A stretch of 6,017 nt of DNA from Proteobacteria bacterium UBA6920. GTDB taxonomy: Bacteria > Pseudomonadota > Gammaproteobacteria > SG8-11. Below are positions 1 to 3,648 of this stretch, piece by piece (position 1 is the stretch's first letter; every line of letters starts with the position of its first letter). The notes beneath the pieces are model-generated. The model searched no databases and had not been told where the DNA came from. It was given only the letters and a program-made list of their open reading frames with translations. Both the position numbers and the translations under genes were made by a program. The stretch lies in contig DKAS01000022.1 of assembly GCA_002448875.1 (NCBI GenBank), forward strand, positions 1 through 6,017. Direction: 5' to 3'.

Positions 1-79
1 CCGCCGCAGTCTCCGCGATGGGTTCGACCTTGGCAAAACTGCGTTGTATCAGGGCGATTTGACGCGCTGTGATCGACAT
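1..79 (-). CDS. Globin-family protein, N-terminal fragment (runs off left edge)
   Basis: Read on the minus strand from the ATG at 79-77, the first 26 codons begin MSITARQIALIQRSF and continue with AKVEPIAETAA. This closely resembles the A-helix start of single-domain bacterial globins, which typically read (T/S)xxQIxLVQxSFAKVxPIAxxAA and are often annotated 'globin' or 'hemin receptor'. A GAGGA Shine-Dalgarno sequence lies 7 nt upstream on the minus strand (plus-strand tcctc, 86-90), which supports this start. Family members bind heme and are linked to O2 or NO binding and detoxification. The heme-binding His and distal residues lie outside the window, so heme binding is inferred from family resemblance only. 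The gene is transcribed away from the oxidase genes. It could belong to another helical family, but the SFAKV-PIA pattern is distinctive. Confidence 0.72.
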   Translation of the reverse strand, partial: MSITARQIALIQRSFAKVEPIAETAA

Positions 80-468
80 GGCAAATCCTCGACACTATAT
101 AGCTGCAATGGGGTATCGGCAGGATCATGAAATAGTTAAGTATTCGGATAGCTCGGCTTTCCCTTAATCTCATGGTGGTTATGCCTGGCGATGCCGCATT
201 CGCAGTCATTGTCAGTTTCTTGTTCCTGCAATATCTGTAATTGGTAGGTCGTTGTTCATTCACCACGTGGCACATAGTCAGTGGTGGAGGACTCAATGCT
301 GTCTTGCGTGTATGTATCGTTCGATGGATGCGTACAATTTGCAGTGGTTGTGGAGATCGATGTGTCTCGTGTATGGATTAAATTGGCGTCCGCTATTAAG
401 ACTTGGTATAGGAAAGATTAGGTCATGCTTAAAATAGAGTGCGATAGTCTGCTGGGATTTAGGAAAAC
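80..468. other. AT-rich spacer left of the TTAA array, no supported gene
   Basis: This stretch separates the globin start from the regulatory array upstream of MCO copy 1. The only open frame of note on the plus strand (252-437, 61 codons) starts with TTG, has no Shine-Dalgarno sequence, and encodes a Trp/Cys/Met-rich peptide that I do not recognise. I regard it as non-coding. The globin promoter must lie here. A minus-strand TATAGT (plus 94-99) is present, but it is so close to the Shine-Dalgarno site that the leader would be almost absent, and it has no good -35. A CCACGTGG palindrome lies at 263-270. No RNA gene or mobile-element end was seen. Confidence 0.5.
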
Positions 469-539
469 GTTAACCAACATTAAGTGAAGATTAATATGTA
501 TCTTAAATGAAACTTAATCTTCATTAAGTAAAGATTAAA
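469..539. promoter_or_regulatory. Phased array of seven TTAA cores, probable multi-site regulator-binding region
   Basis: TTAA occurs at 470, 480, 491, 503, 514, 524 and 535, at intervals of 10, 11, 12, 11, 10 and 11 bp, so every core lies on about the same helix face. The cores form three pairs of 6-bp half-sites separated by 5 bp: ATTAAG-N5-ATTAAT (479-495), CTTAAA-N5-CTTAAT in the opposite orientation (502-518) and ATTAAG-N5-ATTAAA (523-539). The outer pairs are 44-bp-spaced direct repeats (15 of 16 bases identical). TGAAGATTAA (485-494) and TTAATCTTCA (514-523) form a perfect inverted repeat, and ACTTAAT/ATTAAGT (512-529) another. OmpR/PhoB-family response regulators bind direct half-sites with 11-bp periodicity, and the PmrA box is close to YTTAAK-N5-YTTAAK. 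A regulator of that family is therefore an inference. The array could serve the oxidase, the globin or both, or act by DNA curvature. Confidence 0.5.
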
Positions 540-593
540 CAATACACTGTTCGTTAGCTGTGGCACACGTTGAATCAGTAAAAACAATCAAAT

Positions 594-615
594 AGCAAAT
601 GTGGATTCATTTGCT
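594..615. repeat. Perfect inverted repeat, 8-bp arms, 6-nt loop
   Basis: AGCAAATG (594-601) and CATTTGCT (608-615) are exact reverse complements around TGGATT. The repeat lies between the TTAA array and the oxidase start. It could be an operator or, if transcription starts near the array, a hairpin in a long leader. No run of T follows, so it is not an intrinsic terminator. Confidence 0.45.
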
Positions 616-696
616 CATACCGCGGTCAATTCCTTTCCTTTCAGTTAGTTATAAATAACGACAAAATATCTACATATGTGAGATAGCACTTCTTGG

Positions 697-718
697 AAAT
701 CAACTTGATCGTTGATTT
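697..718. repeat. Perfect inverted repeat, 8-bp arms, 6-nt centre
   Basis: AAATCAAC (697-704) and GTTGATTT (711-718) flank TTGATC. The half-sites ATCAA and TTGAT are arranged the opposite way round from an FNR/CRP-like box (TTGAT-N4-ATCAA), so I do not assign it to that family. It lies about 25 bp upstream of the candidate -35 at 743, a usual place for an operator or activator site. Confidence 0.42.
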
Positions 719-742
719 ATTATTTTGACCGACTGCGACAGA

Positions 743-772
743 TTGACGCAGCGAAGACGTAGATGAAATTAT
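743..772 (+). promoter_or_regulatory. Candidate sigma70-type promoter for MCO copy 1
   Basis: TTGACG (743-748, 5 of 6 matches to the -35 consensus) is followed after 18 bp by AATTAT (767-772, 4 of 6 to the -10). This would start transcription near 779 and give a leader of about 90 nt. CTGCG (733-737) and CGCAG (747-751) form an inverted repeat that overlaps the -35. A competing, weaker choice is TACACT (543-548) directly after the TTAA array, which would fit an activator-dependent promoter with a leader of more than 300 nt. Neither can be settled by eye. Confidence 0.3.
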
Positions 773-792
773 TGTCGTCGGGGTAGTTCCGG

Positions 793-813
793 CAGAAAGA
801 AATTATATTTCTG
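793..813. repeat. Small inverted repeat upstream of the MCO copy 1 ribosome binding site
   Basis: AGAAAT (798-803) pairs with ATTTCT (807-812) around TAT, and alternatively CAGAAA (793-798) pairs with TTTCTG (808-813). It is AT-rich and weak as an RNA hairpin, and it would lie within the leader from the candidate promoter at 743-772. Confidence 0.3.
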
Positions 814-859
814 TCAGCGCGATGGAGTGTGCATGGTTAATAACTAATAAAACCTATTT

Positions 860-868
860 GGAGGGAAG
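860..868 (+). promoter_or_regulatory. Shine-Dalgarno site deciding the MCO copy 1 start
   Basis: GGAGG (860-864, within GGAGGGAAG) ends 8 nt before the ATG at 873. The in-frame ATG at 822 has no such site and would put 17 mostly polar residues before an otherwise normal signal peptide. The 873 start is therefore preferred. Confidence 0.85.
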
Positions 869-872
869 TACA

Positions 873-3350
873 ATGAAATATAGTGATTGTACATTTCATA
901 ATCGATTCAAGCGAAGGGCGAGCATTGGTTTGGTCGTCGCAGCTTGTACGATGTTTAACGCATCCAATGCGTTTGCCGTGCCGGTACCGGGCGGAACATT
1001 GGATCCTACCTTAGTGCCAAAATATGTCACGCCCTTGGTGATACCGCCGGTGATGAATAACACCGGTGTCGCCAATGACTATGACATCGCGGTGCGTCAG
1101 TTCAGCCAGCAGATCCTGCCGGGCGGTATCTGGAACACCATCAACGGGCGCGCCGATGTCTATCCGCCGACCAGGGTGTGGAGCTATGGTCCGGTCAACG
1201 ATCCACTGCCTGATTCCACCGCTCTTGGAGGTGGTGTGGGTGTGGCTCCGGCCGCGAACTCGCAGTTCAACTATCCGGCCTACACGGTGGAAACCCTGGT
1301 CGGCCAAACTAATACGGTGACCTGGATCAACGATCTGGTGGTCGATCCCTACGCCTGCGCTAAAGCGGACAGGAAAACGCGCTTGACCACACCGGCGTGT
1401 AACTACCTGAGCCACCTGTTGCCGGTGGATCGTTCCCTGCACTGGGCCAACCCGGAGCAATTGCCGTGCAGCGACGGGGCCAAGACCAAGGATTGCCGAC
1501 CGGCGCTGGCCAACGGCGCGGTGCTGGGCGAGGCCTATCGTGGTCCGGTGCCGATGATTCCGCATGTGCACGGCGCGCATGTGGGACCGGAAAGCGACGG
1601 TTACCCGGAAGCCTGGTGGCTGCCCAACGCCAATAATATTCCGGCGTCCTATGCCAGCACCGGCACCCTGGTCAATCAGTACGGCGTGGTGACCAACGAT
1701 GCCAGAAAGCCGGGCCAGGCCAATTTCTCCTATCCCAACACCCAGCCTTCCACCACCCTGTGGTTTCACGACCACGCCCTGGGGATGACGCGCAGTAACG
1801 TCTACGCGGGACCGGCGGGATTCTGGCTGATTCGCGACGGCGCGGCGAAGACGGGTGAAACCGGGTTGGTCAGTGGCACCTTGCCGGGGCCGGCGCCCAA
1901 ACTTGGCGATAGTCTGAAATACACCAGTTACCCCGCGGCGCAGGGTGGCAAGCGTGAGACTTACCGGGAAATTCCCCTGCTGATCCAGGATAGATCCTTC
2001 AACGTCGATGGCTCGCTGTTCTATCCGGCCAATCGCGCCTTTTTCGAAGGTCTGGGCGATGGCTTTGCCCCCGGTGTCAATACCGCCCATGGTCTTAACA
2101 TCGATACCATCGGCACGGTAAGCAATGGCGCGGTGGCTAACTCCGATATTTCGCCGATCTGGAATCCCGAAGCGTTTTTCAATGTCATGGTGGTCAACGG
2201 CGCCGCCTGGCCGACGCTGGATGTGGCGCAGGCACAGTATCGTTTCCGGGTGCTCAATGCCTGTAACTCGCGCTTCCTCAACCTGGCGCTGTATGTCGTC
2301 GCAGCTAACGGCAAACTGACCAACCGGGAAGTGCCCATCTACCAGATCGGTGCCGAACAGGGCATGTTGCCCAAGGTGGTGAAGATCACTACGGGTTATC
2401 GCACCGTCCTGCCGGGCAATGGCTCGGTGCCGCGGGCGACGCGCGCGGCCGCACCGGAAACCGCGCTGCTGATGGGGCTGGCGGAACGCGCCGATATTCT
2501 CATCGATTTCTCCGGTCTGGCCAATGGCACCCGGGTGCGCATGATCAATACCGCGCCCGACGCGCCGTTCGGCGGTTTCCCCGATGTGGCAGCGGACCCG
2601 GACACCACCGGGCAGGTGATGGAGTTCGTGGTGAACAACGCCTATAACGGTCAGAGCTCCAGTGATCCCGCGGGCAAAAAGCCGGCGACTAAGCCGGAAA
2701 ACCTGGTGCTGAGTCTGCCGGATGCGCAGGATCCCGCGGCCAGCGGTCTGGTCCAGGCCAATGTGCGGGAGATGGCGCTGTTGGAAGAAGAGTCGTCCAT
2801 TATCTGCGCCGTGGTTGCACCGGACGGCACCATCGAGCAGGATCGCGCCTCTTTGCCGGACAACGCCAATCCCGGCACCTGTGTCGACAAGACCACCGGG
2901 CAGCTGGCGGCCTCGCTGCCGTTCGCACCCAAGGCGGCGGTGCTGGGTATCAACGGCAGCGCCGGCGGGTCGCCGACCCTGTGGGCTGATCCATTGAAAA
3001 CCAATCCGGCCCTGGGCAGCACCGAAACCTGGGAACTGTGGAACAGCACCGATGATGCGCATCCCATTCACGTGCATCTGGTCAAATTCAAAGTGGTCGA
3101 GCGTGAAGCCTTCGATCCGGCGACCAATGCCCTGTCCGGGGTGAAAAACGCGCCGGAAGCGACGGAAGCGGGTTGGAAGGATACAGTGATTGCCTACCCG
3201 GGCGAAGTGACCCGGATCAGTGCCACCTTCGACGTTGCCGGCTTATATGTGTGGCACTGCCATATTCTCGAGCATGAAGACAATGAAATGATGGTGCCGT
3301 TCTGTATCGGCGATCAGGCGACAGCGCCCGGTTGCGGCGCCGTACCTTAG
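873..3350 (+). CDS. Secreted CotA / bilirubin-oxidase-like multicopper oxidase, copy 1 (825 aa, complete)
   Basis: This is a three-cupredoxin-domain oxidase expected to couple one-electron substrate oxidation to reduction of O2 to water outside the cytoplasm. The signal peptide has a basic n-region (RFKRR, 11-15), a short hydrophobic core and an AFA cleavage site after residue 35. Visible copper ligands are HVHG (His231, His233) and WFHDH (His299, His301) in domain 1, then HPIHVH (His730, 733, 735) and WHCHILEHEDNEMM in domain 3. The last motif gives His795, type-1 Cys796, His797, His801 and axial Met806, with the same Cys+5 His and Cys+10 Met spacing as CotA. Domain 2 carries the family signature VVNG-WPTL-YRFRVLNACNSRF (about 440-467). 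CotA is about 510 aa; the extra length includes a Cys-bearing segment (Cys162, 176, 199, 208) and an insert with Cys645 and Cys670. Cys811 and Cys821 lie near the C-terminus. There is no CueO-type Met-rich segment. The substrate is unknown; phenolic or pigment oxidation, or Mn(II) oxidation, are possible from family knowledge. Confidence 0.93.
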   Translation: MKYSDCTFHNRFKRRASIGLVVAACTMFNASNAFAVPVPGGTLDPTLVPKYVTPLVIPPVMNNTGVANDYDIAVRQFSQQILPGGIWNTINGRADVYPPTRVWSYGPVNDPLPDSTALGGGVGVAPAANSQFNYPAYTVETLVGQTNTVTWINDLVVDPYACAKADRKTRLTTPACNYLSHLLPVDRSLHWANPEQLPCSDGAKTKDCRPALANGAVLGEAYRGPVPMIPHVHGAHVGPESDGYPEAWWLPNANNIPASYASTGTLVNQYGVVTNDARKPGQANFSYPNTQPSTTLWFHDHALGMTRSNVYAGPAGFWLIRDGAAKTGETGLVSGTLPGPAPKLGDSLKYTSYPAAQGGKRETYREIPLLIQDRSFNVDGSLFYPANRAFFEGLGDGFAPGVNTAHGLNIDTIGTVSNGAVANSDISPIWNPEAFFNVMVVNGAAWPTLDVAQAQYRFRVLNACNSRFLNLALYVVAANGKLTNREVPIYQIGAEQGMLPKVVKITTGYRTVLPGNGSVPRATRAAAPETALLMGLAERADILIDFSGLANGTRVRMINTAPDAPFGGFPDVAADPDTTGQVMEFVVNNAYNGQSSSDPAGKKPATKPENLVLSLPDAQDPAASGLVQANVREMALLEEESSIICAVVAPDGTIEQDRASLPDNANPGTCVDKTTGQLAASLPFAPKAAVLGINGSAGGSPTLWADPLKTNPALGSTETWELWNSTDDAHPIHVHLVKFKVVEREAFDPATNALSGVKNAPEATEAGWKDTVIAYPGEVTRISATFDVAGLYVWHCHILEHEDNEMMVPFCIGDQATAPGCGAVP
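1257..1722 (+). repeat. Near-identical tract shared with MCO copy 2 (partner 4012-4477)
   Basis: Aligned base by base with 4012-4477 (constant offset 2755), these 466 bp differ at one position only: C1598 versus T4353, a silent GAC/GAT Asp change. The tract encodes residues 129-283 of copy 1, including the four-Cys segment and the HVHG copper motif. The borders are sharp: the preceding 111 bp have about 38 mismatches by hand count, and the next 66 bp have about 12. Identity at synonymous sites points to recent gene conversion, or to an assembly artefact, rather than protein-level selection. Confidence 0.92.
2148..2281 (+). repeat. Second near-identical tract shared with MCO copy 2 (partner 4903-5036)
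   Basis: These 134 bp differ from 4903-5036 at one base only (A2171 versus G4926, silent GAA/GAG), with the last 110 bp identical. It encodes the domain-2 core around VVNGAAWPTL and the YRFRVLNACNSRF signature. Divergence resumes at 2282, followed by a 3-bp length difference. This segment is strongly conserved in the family, so purifying selection may explain part of the match, but not the identical synonymous codons. Confidence 0.8.
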
Positions 3351-3372
3351 ATCGTAGTCGCAATCTGTTAGT

Positions 3373-3399
3373 AGGCCGCCTGCGGGCGGCCTTTTTTTT
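3373..3399 (+). terminator. Intrinsic (Rho-independent) terminator after MCO copy 1
   Basis: AGGCCGCC (3373-3380) and GGCGGCCT (3385-3392) form a perfect 8-bp, mostly GC stem with a TGCG loop, leading into a run of eight T (3392-3399). It starts 22 bp after the stop codon. No matching A-run precedes the stem, so it should act mainly on plus-strand transcripts. It implies that copy 2 is not simply read through from copy 1. Confidence 0.93.
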
Positions 3400-3648
3400 G
3401 CTCAAATCTTCGTCCGTATGAATGTCAGCGATAATCGAATTTTAATTGCCTGCTCATAATTTCTTAACGAATTACTCATCATTTCTAAATCATTGTTTTC
3501 GTATAGTCGGCGTGCGACAAAACGTCGCGCTGGTGGGGGCCAGCGGATAACGATAGGTCATGGTATCGCCGTGTTGTCGGGCGGATACATGACGTGGCGC
3601 GACCGGCCTGGCCCGCCGTATACAATAAAAAACAATGGGAGAAATGCT
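3400..3648 (+). promoter_or_regulatory. Promoter/leader region of MCO copy 2 with overlapping hairpins
   Basis: Because a terminator precedes it, this spacer should hold the copy 2 promoter. TATAGT (3502-3507, 5 of 6) is the best -10 seen, but no good -35 lies 16-18 bp upstream. Just after it, GTGCGAC (3512-3518) pairs with GTCGCGC (3524-3530, one G-U), and CGCTGG (3528-3533) pairs with CCAGCG (3540-3545). The two stems share 3528-3530. An imperfect stem joins 3563-3570 to 3580-3588. A 10-codon frame, MVSPCCRADT (3560-3592), has only a weak Shine-Dalgarno. TTAA occurs at 3442 and 3464, so the dense array found before copy 1 is not repeated here. The promoter assignment is tentative. Confidence 0.4.
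3637..3642 (+). promoter_or_regulatory. Shine-Dalgarno site for MCO copy 2
   Basis: GGGAGA (3637-3642) ends 6 nt before the ATG at 3649. An in-frame ATG at 3589 would add 20 residues beginning MTWRDRPGPP, with only a poor GGGCGG-like site upstream and a polar extension ahead of the signal peptide. The 3649 start is preferred. Confidence 0.72.

Noticed and set aside
94..101. TATAGT/TATATA on the minus strand as the globin -10
   Set aside because: It would place the transcript start at or inside the Shine-Dalgarno site, and no acceptable -35 is found at normal spacing.
252..437. 61-codon plus-strand open frame in the left spacer
   Set aside because: TTG start, no Shine-Dalgarno, Trp/Cys/Met-rich nonsense-like composition and no family resemblance.
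697..718. FNR/CRP-type box
   Set aside because: The half-sites are ATCAA then TTGAT, the reverse of the TTGAT-N4-ATCAA arrangement, so only a generic inverted repeat is claimed.
822..872. Upstream ATG at 822 as the MCO copy 1 start
   Set aside because: No ribosome binding site precedes it, and the strong GGAGG at 860-864 fits the ATG at 873, which opens a standard signal peptide.
1011..3077. 688-codon open frame on the minus strand opposite MCO copy 1
   Set aside because: It lies antisense to a gene with clear copper motifs. Its Arg/Gly/His/Gln-rich composition is typical of the complement of GC-rich coding sequence, and it has no recognisable domain. Its recurrence opposite copy 2 (3490-4530) simply reflects the duplicated DNA.
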